A stretch of 64,000 nucleotides of DNA from Hyphomonadaceae bacterium (GCA_023384105.1 JAHDXR010000004.1:62001-126000); one strand, 5' to 3'. Shown: positions 55,604 to 64,000, numbered from the stretch's first letter. Numbers and translations are program-made. Notes: a model not told the origin generated them from the letters alone.

Positions 55604-56320
55604 ATGCCTTTCATCGCGCTTCTCCGCCACGGCCAGAGCCAGTGGAATCTTGAAAACCGCTTCACCGGCTGGGTCGACGTCGATCTCACCGCCGAGGGCG
55701 AGGCCCAGGCCCGCCGCGCCGGCGAATTGCTGGCCCGGAGCGCGGCGCCGTTCGACAAGCTGTTCACCTCGGTGCAGACCCGCGCCATCCGCACCGGCAA
55801 TCTGGCGCTCGACGCGGCCAAGCTTTCCTGGCTGCCGGTGGAGCGCAGCTGGCGGCTGAACGAGCGCCACTACGGCGCGTTGACCGGGCTCGACAAGGCC
55901 GAAACCGCGGCCAAGCACGGCGACGAGCAAGTGAAGATCTGGCGCCGCTCCTACGACACGCCGCCGCCGCCGCTCGAACCGGGCGGCGCGTTCGATCTGT
56001 CCAAGGACCGCCGCTATGCGGGGGTGGAGCTGCCGCGGACTGAATCGCTGAAGCTTACCCTCGAGCGCGTGCTGCCGTACTGGAACGACGCCATCGCGCC
56101 GGACCTCAAGGCCGGCAAGAACCTGATCGTCGCCGCGCACGGCAACTCGCTGCGCGCGATCGTGAAGCACCTGTTCGACGTTCCGGACGACAAGATCGTC
56201 GGCGTCGAGATGCCCACCGGCAATCCGCTGCTGATCGAACTCGACGCGAACCTGAAGCCGCTCTCGGCGCGCTATCTGGACGAAACGCGGGCGGAAAAGC
56301 TGCCGCCGCTGCCTGCGTGA
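55604..56320 (+). CDS. gpmA: 2,3-bisphosphoglycerate-dependent phosphoglycerate mutase
   Basis: 238 aa from MPFIALLRHGQSQWNLENRFTGWVDVDLTAEG. LLRHGQS has the phosphorylated His. ERHYGALTGLDKAETAAKHG carries the catalytic Glu, and IVAAHGNSLRAIVKHL the second His. This is the histidine-phosphatase-fold dPGM of glycolysis. Its TGA overlaps the GTG of the deaminase gene. Confidence 0.96.
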   Translation: MPFIALLRHGQSQWNLENRFTGWVDVDLTAEGEAQARRAGELLARSAAPFDKLFTSVQTRAIRTGNLALDAAKLSWLPVERSWRLNERHYGALTGLDKAETAAKHGDEQVKIWRRSYDTPPPPLEPGGAFDLSKDRRYAGVELPRTESLKLTLERVLPYWNDAIAPDLKAGKNLIVAAHGNSLRAIVKHLFDVPDDKIVGVEMPTGNPLLIELDANLKPLSARYLDETRAEKLPPLPA

Positions 56321-56751
56321 CGGACCCGGCTTTCATGCAGCGCGCGCTGGCGCTTGCCGCGCCGGGCGTGGGGCGGACCGGCGACAATCCGAGCGTAGGC
56401 TGCGTGATCGTGCGCGACGGCATGGTCGTGGGCGAGGGCGCGACCGCGCCCGGCGGTCGCCCGCACGCGGAAGACGTGGCGCTGGCGCGCGCAGGCGCCG
56501 AGGCGGCCGGCGCCGACGTCTATGTGACGCTCGAACCGTGCGCGCAGCGCTCGGTGCCCGGCGCGGCCTGCGCGGACCTGCTGATCGGCGCCGGCGTGGC
56601 GCGCGTCATCATCGGCGCGCGCGACCCGCATCCGCACGCCAACGGCGCAGGGCTCGAACGCCTGCGCGCAGCCGGCGTCGAGATCGTGCTCGGCGTGATG
56701 GAAGCCGAAGCGCGCGCGCAGAACGCAGCTTTTTTTGCGAAATGGGACTGA
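56317..56751 (+). CDS. RibD-like cytidine/deoxycytidylate deaminase-fold protein
   Basis: 144 aa from a GTG overlapping the gpmA stop. Zinc deaminase ligands are GGRPHAEDVALARAG (His, Glu) and VTLEPCAQRSVPGAACADLLIG (two Cys). The sequence DNPSVGCVIVRDGMVVGEG resembles the N-terminal half of RibD. The RibD signature between the Cys (HxGxTPPC) is altered and there is no reductase domain. It could be a stand-alone pyrimidine deaminase for riboflavin synthesis or a divergent relative. Confidence 0.72.
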   Translation: MTDPAFMQRALALAAPGVGRTGDNPSVGCVIVRDGMVVGEGATAPGGRPHAEDVALARAGAEAAGADVYVTLEPCAQRSVPGAACADLLIGAGVARVIIGARDPHPHANGAGLERLRAAGVEIVLGVMEAEARAQNAAFFAKWD

Positions 56752-56761
56752 CGCCCGGCGA

Positions 56762-57439
56762 TCAGGCGTGCTGATCCTTGCCGGACAGCAGAGACCAGAT
56801 TGACCGTCTGGGCAGCCGCTCGGGTTCCGGTTCCGGCGCGTTCAACCTCGGGCGAAACGGAAGTTTACGCAGCACCGCATTGCGCGCATGAGCCGGCGGG
56901 CCTCTGAACCGGATGTGCTCGTCGGTTTCCTCGTGACGGATCGCCCAAGTCGGACGCGCGTCGACTAGCTCCGCTACGTTACGCGCAATCTTGTCCGTGT
57001 CGGGATCGCAGGCGCGGTACGGCAGGCCCAGCGCGTCGATTTGCGTGACCAAGCTTGTCCGCCTTTGTTGGCCCTTCTGGTTCACAAACAAAATTGGAAT
57101 TCCGTAGCCGATGGCGGCCAGCTGCACTTCCCAAGTCACCCATTCCGAGCGCGACACGCCTGGGCGGCTGGGGGCGATCACGATATCCGAGGTGTAAATC
57201 CGCGCCGCGACTTCGGCCTGGATGTCGAGCGTCGGCAAGTGGCCGCCGCGCGGCCCCGCCATCAGATGGTTTGCGCTCAGCGAGATATCCTGGACCGAAA
57301 AGCCATTTCTGGTGATCGCGGAAATGACGTCGTCGTACAGCGGCTGATCTTTTCCGTAGCGGTGGCTAATAAAAACGCGAAGCTGGCGTTCTTCGCTGCC
57401 GGGGGTCCAGTACTCGAATGGCGTCGCCGTCATAGCCAT
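56762..57439 (-). CDS. TIR-domain protein
   Basis: 225 aa from MAMTATPFEYWTPG. A TIR-like domain spans about 15-150: RVFISHRYGKDQPLYDDVISAI, then TSDIVIAPSRPGVSRSEWVTWEVQLAAIGYGIPILFVNQKG. SEWVTWEV places a Glu where catalytic TIR NADases have theirs. The C-terminal region (ETDEHIRFRGPPAHARNAVLRKLPFRPRLN) is basic and unassigned. Its base composition is lower in GC than its neighbours. It stands alone between gpmA and uxs genes; an immune or NAD-cleaving role is inference. Confidence 0.75.
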   Translation of the reverse strand: MAMTATPFEYWTPGSEERQLRVFISHRYGKDQPLYDDVISAITRNGFSVQDISLSANHLMAGPRGGHLPTLDIQAEVAARIYTSDIVIAPSRPGVSRSEWVTWEVQLAAIGYGIPILFVNQKGQQRRTSLVTQIDALGLPYRACDPDTDKIARNVAELVDARPTWAIRHEETDEHIRFRGPPAHARNAVLRKLPFRPRLNAPEPEPERLPRRSIWSLLSGKDQHA

Positions 57440-57524
57440 GCCCGCGCCCAACCTGCGATTATGGTTAACGCAAGCCTTGTTTCGGTCAAGGAATAATGAC
57501 GACTATCTTTCCTGCGATCCGGCC

Positions 57525-58493
57525 TCAACGCCCCACGATCAGCGGGTCGCCTTCTTTCAGCAGGCCGTCGAAATACGCGATCGTCTTCTTCAACCCGTCG
57601 CGCAATTGCACTTTGGGCCGCCAGCCGAGCGTTTCGCGCGCCTTTTCGATGTCGGGCTGGCGCTGCCTGGGGTCGTCGCTCGGCAACGGGCGATAGACCA
57701 GTTTCGAGGTCGAGCCGGTGAGGTCGATCACGGTCTCGGCCAGCTGCCGAATCGTGAACTCGTCCGGATTGCCGAGATTGTACGGGCCCGGCAGATCGCC
57801 GTCCTTGTCCATGTAGGCCACGAACGCGTCGACCAGATCGTCGACATAGCAGAACGAGCGCGTCTGCGCGCCGTCGCCGTAGAGCGTGATGTCCTCGCCC
57901 TTGAGCGCCTGCACGATGAAGTTGGAGACCACGCGCCCGTCGTTCGGATGCATGCGCGGCCCGTAGGTGTTGAAGATGCGGCCGACGCGGATGTCGAGCC
58001 TGTGCTGGCGATAATAGTCGAAGAACAGCGTCTCGGCGCAGCGCTTGCCTTCGTCGTAGCAGGAGCGGACGCCGATCGGATTGACGCGGCCCCAATATTC
58101 CTCCGGCTGCGGATGCACGTCCGGATCGCCATACACTTCGGAGGTCGAAGCCTGGAAGATGCGCGCCTTGAGCCGCTTGGCGAGGCCCAGCATGTTGATG
58201 GCGCCGTGCACGCTCGTTTTCGTCGTCTGCACCGGGTCGTGCTGGTAGTGGATCGGCGAAGCCGGGCAGGCCAGATTGTAGATCTGGTCGACCTCGACAT
58301 AGAGCGGGAAGGTCACGTCGTGGCGCAGGAACTCGAAGTTCGGCCGGCCGATCAGATGCGCGATGTTGCGCTTGCGGCCGGTGAACAGGTTGTCGGCGCA
58401 GACGACGTCGTCGCCGCGCGCCACCAGGCGGTCGCACAGGTGCGAGCCCAGAAACCCGGACCCGCCGGTAACGAGAATGCGCCGTTCGAACAT
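57525..58493 (-). CDS. uxs: UDP-glucuronate decarboxylase (UDP-xylose synthase)
   Basis: 322 aa extended [41 protein letters not shown], then [48 protein letters not shown], catalytic [17 protein letters not shown] (Tyr-x3-Lys) and [22 protein letters not shown] are all UXS hallmarks. It converts UDP-glucuronate, made by Ugd, to UDP-xylose for surface polysaccharide. Confidence 0.95.
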   Translation of the reverse strand: MFERRILVTGGSGFLGSHLCDRLVARGDDVVCADNLFTGRKRNIAHLIGRPNFEFLRHDVTFPLYVEVDQIYNLACPASPIHYQHDPVQTTKTSVHGAINMLGLAKRLKARIFQASTSEVYGDPDVHPQPEEYWGRVNPIGVRSCYDEGKRCAETLFFDYYRQHRLDIRVGRIFNTYGPRMHPNDGRVVSNFIVQALKGEDITLYGDGAQTRSFCYVDDLVDAFVAYMDKDGDLPGPYNLGNPDEFTIRQLAETVIDLTGSTSKLVYRPLPSDDPRQRQPDIEKARETLGWRPKVQLRDGLKKTIAYFDGLLKEGDPLIVGR

Positions 58494-58749
58494 GGCCTCT
58501 CCTTAGGCGGGCGGCGGTGTTTCGTCCATGCGGGGCTCGGGATCGGGGATTGGAGATCGGCGCAGCTCCGAAGCGGACATGGCTGCGCGCAAGCCGGCGC
58601 CGCCGCGCCGGCTTCGCCCATCCCGAAAACCCAATCCCCAATAGGAGCCGGGGCGCGCGATCCGCGCTGAGTCGTCTCTGAAGGGTGCGCGGCCCATCTC
58701 TGAACCGCGCCGCGCGCTTCGCGCGCCCCGTTTTCCGATCGTTTTTCCC

Positions 58750-58954
58750 GGTGCGGACGGAGGAGTTGCGTGAAGCCACTCTCTGGCACGCCTCCTGGAC
58801 GATGGACCTTTCGGGGACCAACCGCCATCGACGGTTCTTCCCTCTGGGGCTTAGCTCCATGCCCGCATTGCCGGTGCTGCGGGCGAAGCTTCCGCTGCTT
58901 CGGACCTTCCGGTTTCACTCCCCGGAAGCAAATCCCGCCGACCGTCGCCGCACC
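58750..58954 (+). ncRNA. Candidate structured non-coding RNA
   Basis: About 205 bp in the 1.07-kb gap after uxs. A closing stem GGTGCGGACGG (58750-58760) pairs with CCGTCGCCGCACC (58942-58954, 2-nt bulge). Inside are consecutive hairpins: GCCA/TGGC near 58775, CGATGG/CCATCG (58800, 58825), GCCCGCA/TGCGGGC (58861, 58878), CGAAGC/GCTTCG (58884, 58897) and CTTCCGG/CCGGAAG (58906, 58922). This density is unlike the repeats elsewhere. A 6S-like RNA is possible but unproven; strand is assumed. The remaining gap (58494-58740, 58960-59187) shows nothing clear. Confidence 0.4.
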
Positions 58955-59187
58955 TCCCGAAGTTTCGGACGTCTTCAAAAGCTCCCGTGTGCGACGGGGG
59001 AAAGCCTACGCGCGTGTCGAGCCGGTCGGATAGATTTTGTGAGACGTAAGCAGGCAGGCGCGCGCCGCTGCGCGGCGGCGTCGCGTTTTTGGTTTAACGT
59101 CCAACGTTTGGCGCAGCTGCGCCGCGGCGCGGCGCGCGCCTGCTAAATGCGTCGCGCTGTTGGACAGCACGCCCGTCTATCCCCGCA

Positions 59188-59318
59188 TCGCTCCCACGCT
59201 TCCCGGCCGCAGCGCAGCGGAGAGCCGGGATCCAGGGGCCGACGCAGCGCGCTTCAACTCCTGGGCCCCGGCTCGCACCCCGGCTTTCGCCGGGGCTGCG
59301 TCCGGGGAGCGGGGCCGC
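59188..59318. repeat. Palindromic repeat, family A (copy A4)
   Basis: TCGCTCCCACGCTTCCCGGC, GGAGAGCCGGGATCCAGGGG, CAACTCCTGGGCCCCGGC and CTTTCGCCGGGGCTGCGTCC. It is about 97% like copy A5, which lies 204 bp further on in the same orientation. Confidence 0.88.
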
Positions 59319-59391
59319 CGCGTCCTCCCCCGTCAGGGGGAGCACGGGCGGTGGTGCGGTGGTTTTCCGGCGGCGCTCCACTATCGCGCGC

Positions 59392-59521
59392 ATCGCTCCC
59401 ACGCTTCCCGGCCGCAGCGCAGCGGAGAGCCGGGACCCAGGGGCCGACGCAGCGCGCTTCAACTCTTGGGCCCCGGCTCGCACCCCGGCTTTCGCCGGGG
59501 CTCGTCCGGGGAGCGGGGCTG
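59392..59521. repeat. Palindromic repeat, family A (copy A5)
   Basis: A direct copy of A4 differing at a handful of positions (GGATCC to GGACCC, CTCCTGG to CTCTTGG, one base missing in GGGCTCGTCCGG). It ends 42 bp before the asnB stop and may be its terminator. Confidence 0.88.
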
Positions 59522-59563
59522 CACGGCGGGTGATGGCTGGGGTCGGAGCGGGCAGGCGCTTTT

Positions 59564-61252
59564 TTAGACCCGCGCCAGGCTTGCGAGCGCGTCGGCGGGC
59601 GTGGCGCCTTCGGTGTGGATGCGCCCCCACAGGCCCAGGAACAGGAGCGGCCAGCGCAGCGCGGCGTGCGCATCGTCGGTGAAGATCGCGCGCACCGTCC
59701 CGGCGTCGCAGGCGGCGCGCACGGCTTCGACGCCGGCAAGGCTTTGCGCCAGTTCGCCCGCGCGCGGCGCGATCCAGGTCGCGACCGGCACGGTGAAGCC
59801 CTTCTTCTTCGCCCAGGGCTCGGCGGCGGGGCAGCGCCGCTCCAGCCATTTGCGCAGCAGATACTTGCCGAAGCGCCCGCGCACTTTGAGATTGTCCGAG
59901 AGATGAAACGCAAACGCCGCGACCTCTGGATCGAGAAACGGCGTGCGGCCTTCAAGCCCGTGCGCCATCAGGCAGCGGTCGAGCTTCAGCAGCAGATCGT
60001 TCGGCAGCCAGGTGGCGATGTCGCGGTATTGCGCCTGTTGCAGCGGCGTGAGGCCGGCGGGCGTTTTTACGTGCCGCCGCCAAGCGTTGAGCGCGTCGCC
60101 GCCAAGCACGGAATCTACTTGCGGCTCGGCGGGGCGCCCGCCCAGCCATGACGGGCGCAGCGCGCGGCGATAGCGGCCATAGCCGCCGAACAATTCATCG
60201 CCGCCTTCGCCGGTGAGCACCACCGTCAGGCTTTGCTTCGCGGCGGCGGCGAGCTTGTAGGTCGGCAGGCAGGCATAGTCGGCGACCGGATCGTCCATCG
60301 CCCACGCCACGTGCGGGGCGATGGCCCAGAAATCCTCTTCGGTGAACAGCGTTTCGCGCCAGTCGAGCTTCAACGCCGTTGCGACGGCCTCCGCCCGCGC
60401 GCGTTCGTCGCGCGCGCCGGGCGCGTCGAAGCCGCACGTATAGGCGATCACCGGGCGCTCGTTGAGGCGCGCCATCAGAGTGGCGATCGCCGCGCTATCG
60501 ATGCCGCCGGAGAGGAAGAGGCCGTAGGGCACGTCCGAACGCTGGTGCACGCGCACGCTGTCTTCCAACACGGCGTCGAGCGCATCGAGCGCGCGCGCCT
60601 CGTCGCTGATCGGCGCGCGCGGGCGCGGGATCGCTTCGCGTTTGCGGCGCGGGATCAATTCGCCGTCAACGAATTCCGCGATCTCGCCGGGCTCCAGGCG
60701 ATAAACGCCCGGCCAGGCGGTTTCCTTGGCGAGCGCGTAATTGAGGCTGGCCACCTCGCGCATCAGTTCAGGGCGCGCGTGGGCGGCGCCGAACACGCGC
60801 GGCTCGGAGGCGAAGCGCGCCACGCCGTCGGCGACGTGCGCGTAAAGCGGCTTGATGCCGAACGGATCGCGCACCAGCCACGTGCGCCCGTCCGCGCCGA
60901 TCAGACAGAACGCATACATGCCGCGCAAGCGGTCGAACGCGGCCTCGCCCTCCTGCGCGTAGATATGCAAGAGCGGTTCGAAATCGGAGCCGGTGTGGAG
61001 CTTGCCGTCGAGCTGATAATCGCGCGCGAGTTCGATGTAATTGTAGATTTCGCCGTTGCCGATGATGGTGGAGCCGGCGGCCGAGAGCGGCTGCCAGCCG
61101 CCTTCCAGATCGATGATCGAAAGCCGCGCGTGCGCGAGCGAGCGGTTCGGGCCCTGTTCGATGCGGACGCCGTTCGGCCCGCGATGTTGCAAGGGCTGGA
61201 TCAGCGCCTCGGCGCTTTCCTCATCGCCCAGAACGCCTGCGATGCCGCACAT
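59564..61252 (-). CDS. asnB: Asparagine synthase (glutamine-hydrolysing) / amidotransferase
   Basis: 562 aa from the second of two tandem ATGs, giving MCGIAGVLGD with the glutaminase Cys2. Glutaminase domain: LQHRGPNGVRIEQG, LAHARLSIIDLEGGWQPL, GNGEIYNYIEL. Synthetase domain: PYGLFLSGGIDSAAIATLMA (PP-loop SGGIDS), LTGEGGDELFGGYGRYRRA and HGLEGRTPFLDPEVAAFA. The family includes true AsnB and enzymes that amidate sugars or peptides. Coupling to a glycosyltransferase makes a surface-glycan amidation role possible. Confidence 0.88.
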   Translation of the reverse strand: MCGIAGVLGDEESAEALIQPLQHRGPNGVRIEQGPNRSLAHARLSIIDLEGGWQPLSAAGSTIIGNGEIYNYIELARDYQLDGKLHTGSDFEPLLHIYAQEGEAAFDRLRGMYAFCLIGADGRTWLVRDPFGIKPLYAHVADGVARFASEPRVFGAAHARPELMREVASLNYALAKETAWPGVYRLEPGEIAEFVDGELIPRRKREAIPRPRAPISDEARALDALDAVLEDSVRVHQRSDVPYGLFLSGGIDSAAIATLMARLNERPVIAYTCGFDAPGARDERARAEAVATALKLDWRETLFTEEDFWAIAPHVAWAMDDPVADYACLPTYKLAAAAKQSLTVVLTGEGGDELFGGYGRYRRALRPSWLGGRPAEPQVDSVLGGDALNAWRRHVKTPAGLTPLQQAQYRDIATWLPNDLLLKLDRCLMAHGLEGRTPFLDPEVAAFAFHLSDNLKVRGRFGKYLLRKWLERRCPAAEPWAKKKGFTVPVATWIAPRAGELAQSLAGVEAVRAACDAGTVRAIFTDDAHAALRWPLLFLGLWGRIHTEGATPADALASLARV

Positions 61253-62277
61253 CATTCGCCTCCGTAGCGCGAGAAAAGCGCGCGCCATTGCGCGACCACG
61301 GCGGCTTCGGAGAAATCCGCCGCCACGCGCGCGCGCCCGGCGGCGGCGAAACTTCGACGGAGGGCGGGATCGGCGAGCAAGGCGCGCACCTTGTCGGCCA
61401 GCGCCTCGGCATTGTCGATGGGGATGAGCGCGCCGTCTTCGCCGTCGCGGATCAGCGAGGCGGGGCCGGCGGCGTTCGCCGCGATCACCGGCAAGCCGTG
61501 CGCCCAGGCTTGGATCACCACATTGCCCAGCGGCTCGAAGCGCGAGGGAAACACGCACAGGTCCGCGCTGCGGTAGAGCGACGGCGCATCCGTGCGCCAG
61601 CCGAGGAAACGCACGCGCGGGGCGACGCCCAAATCTTCCGCCAGCGCCTTGAGCTTGTCTTCCTCCGGCCCGCTGCCGGCGATCCAGAGATAGGCGTCGG
61701 GCAACAGCGTGAGCGCGCGCAGCGAAACGTCATGCGCCTTGCTTTCGTGCAGGCGTCCCATGCCGAGCAGCAGCGGGACGCCCTCGGGCGTGGCGAAATG
61801 CGCGCGCGGGATCGGCGCGCCTTCGCCTTCGGCGGCGAAGTTGGGAATGTAATGCGCGTGCGCCTTGGCCCAGCCTTCGCGCACCATCCAATCGGCGATG
61901 TCCTGCGTGTTGCCGACCAGTGCGTTGAAGTCGCGATAATTCTTGAGCTTGTAATAGCCGCCGAGCCGGCCGATGCGCGCGTAGGGGCCGGGCGGGGTGC
62001 GCGAGGCGGCGCGGTTCATCCAGGCCAGCACCACTTTGGCGCCGAACGCGCGTGTCATTTTTTCAATCGCGGGCGCGGTGGCGAAATCGAACGGTTTGGA
62101 AAACAGCTCTAGGCGCGTTTCCACGCCCAGCGCCTTCAGCGCCGCTTCGCGCCCGGCATGCGGGCGGATGACGGCGGCTTGCTGAAAGCCCGCGCGCGCG
62201 AACGCGCCGACCAGCTCGGTGAAATAGGTTTCAGCGCCCCCGTCGCCGGAGGCGCCGAGCGTGTGAACCAGTTTCAT
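61252..62277 (-). CDS. Glycosyltransferase family 4
   Basis: 341 aa GT-B enzyme: MKLVHTLGASGDGGAETYFTELVGAFARAGF at the acceptor side, then PLLLGMGRLHESKAHDVSLRAL. LWIAGSGPEEDKLKALAEDLGV, VRFLGWRTDAPSLYRSADLCVFPSRFEPLGNVVIQAWAHGLPVIAANAAGP carries the EX7E-type donor-binding region (FEPLGNVVIQAW). It probably transfers a hexose or heptose to LPS or capsule. Its stop overlaps the asnB start and its start overlaps the kdsA stop. Confidence 0.9.
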   Translation of the reverse strand: MKLVHTLGASGDGGAETYFTELVGAFARAGFQQAAVIRPHAGREAALKALGVETRLELFSKPFDFATAPAIEKMTRAFGAKVVLAWMNRAASRTPPGPYARIGRLGGYYKLKNYRDFNALVGNTQDIADWMVREGWAKAHAHYIPNFAAEGEGAPIPRAHFATPEGVPLLLGMGRLHESKAHDVSLRALTLLPDAYLWIAGSGPEEDKLKALAEDLGVAPRVRFLGWRTDAPSLYRSADLCVFPSRFEPLGNVVIQAWAHGLPVIAANAAGPASLIRDGEDGALIPIDNAEALADKVRALLADPALRRSFAAAGRARVAADFSEAAVVAQWRALFSRYGGE

Positions 62278-63137
62278 TCCGCGGCGGCGAGGGAGGTTTT
62301 CGCCAAACGATCAAACGCCATCAGATCGCGCACGAGATTTTCCAGCTCCGCGAAGGGCACCATGTTGGGGCCGTCGCTGGGGGCGTTGTCGGGATCGGGA
62401 TGGGCTTCGATGAACACGGCCGCGACGCCGATCGACACCGCCGCGCGCGCCAGCATAGGCACGAATTGGCGCTCGCCCCCGCTCGTATCGCCGCGCCCGC
62501 CGGGCTGCTGCACCGAGTGCGTGGCGTCGAACACGACGGGCGCGCCAAACGTCTTCATGATCGGAATCGCGCGCATGTCGGACACCAGCGTGTTGTAGCC
62601 GAAGCTCGCGCCGCGTTCGCACGCCATCACGTTCGGGTTGCCGCTGCCGGTGATCTTGGCGATCACGTTTTTCATATCCCACGGCGCCAGGAACTGGCCC
62701 TTCTTGACGTTGATCGGCTTGCCGGTTTCCGCGGCGGCGACCAGCAGGTCTGTCTGGCGGCAAAGGAAGGCGGGGATTTGCAGCACGTCCACCACTTCGG
62801 CCACGTCGGCGCATTGATCGGGCAAATGCACGTCGGTGATCACCGGCACGCCCAGCTTGGTGCGGATTTCCTCGAAGATCGGGCCGGACTTGGCCAGCCC
62901 CGCGCCGCGCTTGGTGCCGAGGCTGGAGCGGTTGGCTTTGTCGAAACTGGTTTTGTAGATGAAGCCCGCGCCGGCGCGCGCGAACAGGTCGCGCAGGAAC
63001 TCAGCCGTCTCCAGCGCGTGGCCGCGGCTTTCGAGCTGGCAGGGGCCGCAGATGAAGGTCAGCGGCAAGTGGTTGCCGATCTCCAGCGCGGTGCTTTCCA
63101 CGCGCGGAATGCGGATGACGGGCGAAGGCGTGCTCAT
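62274..63137 (-). CDS. kdsA: 2-dehydro-3-deoxyphosphooctonate aldolase (KDO-8-P synthase)
   Basis: 287 aa from MSTPSPVIRIPRVEST. LTFICGPCQLESRGHALETAEFL, YKTSFDKANRSSLGTKRGAG, PVITDVHLPDQCADVAEVVDVLQIPAFLCRQTDLLVAAA and DATHSVQQPGG are all KdsA-type. KDO-8-P joins PEP and arabinose-5-P for the LPS inner core. The Cys in FICGPCQ suggests the metal-dependent form. The GT4 and asnB genes follow by overlapping stops and starts. Confidence 0.97.
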   Translation of the reverse strand: MSTPSPVIRIPRVESTALEIGNHLPLTFICGPCQLESRGHALETAEFLRDLFARAGAGFIYKTSFDKANRSSLGTKRGAGLAKSGPIFEEIRTKLGVPVITDVHLPDQCADVAEVVDVLQIPAFLCRQTDLLVAAAETGKPINVKKGQFLAPWDMKNVIAKITGSGNPNVMACERGASFGYNTLVSDMRAIPIMKTFGAPVVFDATHSVQQPGGRGDTSGGERQFVPMLARAAVSIGVAAVFIEAHPDPDNAPSDGPNMVPFAELENLVRDLMAFDRLAKTSLAAAE

Positions 63138-63219
63138 TGGGGGGCCTCGGTTCAGGGTCCGAACCACATAGGCCGGCGCGCCCTTTCCCTCAACCGTGCG
63201 AACCGCATGGGAGGCGCCT

Positions 63220-64000
63220 TTAGGCGGCGACCACGTGTTCCGGCGCGGCCAACGGGCAGGGATGCTCCTCCGCCGCCGCGCGCGCGGCCAGCCAATCGCG
63301 AAACTGCGCCGTTTCGGGGTTCAGATTGCGGCCCGCCAACCATACCAGCCAGTAAGAAAAATCGTCCCGCAGCGAAACGCTGAACGGCGCGCAGAGTCGC
63401 CCGGCGCGCACCTCCTCGATCGCCAGCCAATGGCGCCCCAGCGCCACGCCGTCGCCTTGCAGCGCTGCGCGCAGCAGAAGTCCGCTATCGTCGAACACCG
63501 GCCCGCGCGCGGGCTCCGGCCAGTCCAGCCCCGCCGCGCGGAACCAGCGCGCCCAGGGCGTCCACGCATTGCGCAGGAAGGCGGCGCGCGCGAGGTCGGC
63601 CGGTTCGCGCAGATCGAGCTTGTCGCGATAAGCGGGCGTGCAGACGGGGGTCAGCGCCTCGTCGAACAGCTTCGCCGATTGCATGCCGTCCCAGCCGCCC
63701 CGGCCCAGGCGCACGCCCAGATCGACGCCCTCTTTCTTGAAATCGCTCAAGCGGTCGGTGACGCGCAATTCGATGTCGATATCGGGCCGTTCGGCGCGAT
63801 ACTCGCCGAGCCGCGCGGAAAGCCAGGCGGCCGCAAGGCTCGGCACCGCGCTGATCACGATCGGACGCTGCGCTTTGGCTGCACGCGCGCGCGGCGGGGC
63901 GAAGGCTTGCTCCAGCAGGCTGAGCCCCTGGCGCACCTGCGCGTGCAGGCGCTGGCCGTCCTCGGTCATGCGCATGACATTGCCGTCGCGGCGGAACAGT
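63220..64000 (-). CDS. LysR-family transcriptional regulator, 5' part outside window
   Basis: 260 residues are visible to the window edge; the helix-turn-helix N-terminus is missing apart from the trailing FRRDGNVMRMTEDGQRLHAQV. The effector-binding domain has RPIVISAVPSLAAAWLSARLGEYRAERPDIDIELRVTDRLSDFKKEGVDLGVRLGRGGWDGM and LTPVCTPAYRDKLDLREPADLARA. This GcvA-like pattern is common in regulators of divergent metabolic genes. It is convergent with nothing: kdsA is on the same strand, 82 bp downstream. Confidence 0.85.
   Translation of the reverse strand, partial: LFRRDGNVMRMTEDGQRLHAQVRQGLSLLEQAFAPPRARAAKAQRPIVISAVPSLAAAWLSARLGEYRAERPDIDIELRVTDRLSDFKKEGVDLGVRLGRGGWDGMQSAKLFDEALTPVCTPAYRDKLDLREPADLARAAFLRNAWTPWARWFRAAGLDWPEPARGPVFDDSGLLLRAALQGDGVALGRHWLAIEEVRAGRLCAPFSVSLRDDFSYWLVWLAGRNLNPETAQFRDWLAARAAAEEHPCPLAAPEHVVAA

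Noticed and set aside
58685-59146. 153-aa frame across the hairpin array
   Set aside because: Arg/Ser/Pro-rich with no start signal; the region is better explained as structured RNA or plain intergenic DNA.

Overview
The window is GC-rich, densely packed bacterial DNA. It looks like a chromosomal segment of an alphaproteobacterium, most likely Caulobacterales or a Hyphomonadaceae-like lineage. The grounds are the EipA/DUF1134 protein, the CsgH-type curli protein, the compact tolQRAB-pal-cpoB-tilS-ftsH order, the pheST order and the many palindromic intergenic repeats. The lineage is inferred from gene content and style, not from a marker phylogeny. No tRNA or rRNA gene and no CRISPR array was seen.

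1-10 kb is housekeeping: a partial GT9 glycosyltransferase, infC (apparently with an AUA start), rpmI-rplT, pheS, pheT, a guanidinium exporter preceded by a two-hairpin guanidine-II (mini-ykkC) riboswitch, eipA, accA and a CoA-ester lyase. infC is split from rpmI-rplT by about 1 kb of inserted material, including a GIY-YIG gene truncated by a palindromic repeat. 10-22 kb holds a 28-aa membrane peptide, a perfect 138-bp tandem duplication, an M19 dipeptidase, an FAD protein and the Tol-Pal operon running into tilS and ftsH.

22-30 kb has an ArsR/SRPBCC pair with its operator, pgsA, uvrC carrying an in-frame palindromic repeat, a chorismate mutase, an SRPBCC/GyrI-like protein, a glycine-rich cold-shock protein and a VUT-family transporter. 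30.3-33.25 kb is a complete IS1595-type element with 23-bp terminal inverted repeats, an apparent 8-bp target duplication, a transposase and four passenger ORFs. It sits inside a GTGAC-N4-GTCAC palindrome, which exists intact at both junctions.

33-45 kb has rlmJ, a GNAT protein, a decayed polysaccharide-export ATPase, and sugar and envelope genes (SDR dehydratase, AGE epimerase, LhgO-like oxidase, DegT aminotransferase, Gfo/Idh oxidoreductase, glmS, glmM). 45-48.6 kb is a possible oxygen-responsive surface module. It has a globin-coupled histidine kinase with a degenerate ATPase domain, divergent from a cysteine-rich Crp/Fnr regulator, with a perfect TTGAT-N4-ATCAA box between them, followed by a three-gene curli locus.

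48.6-64 kb supplies nucleotide sugars and glycolytic steps (pgi, galE, ugd, a phosphohexomutase, gpmA, uxs), a higBA toxin-antitoxin pair with its operator, a lone TIR-domain protein, a candidate structured RNA, asnB, a GT4 glycosyltransferase, kdsA and a partial LysR regulator. Three palindromic repeat families recur in the intergenic regions: A (CGTTTCCCGGCC... type), B (TATGGA...GCCGGC...TCCATA type) and C (CCCCTCCCCTNGAGGGGAGGGG type).
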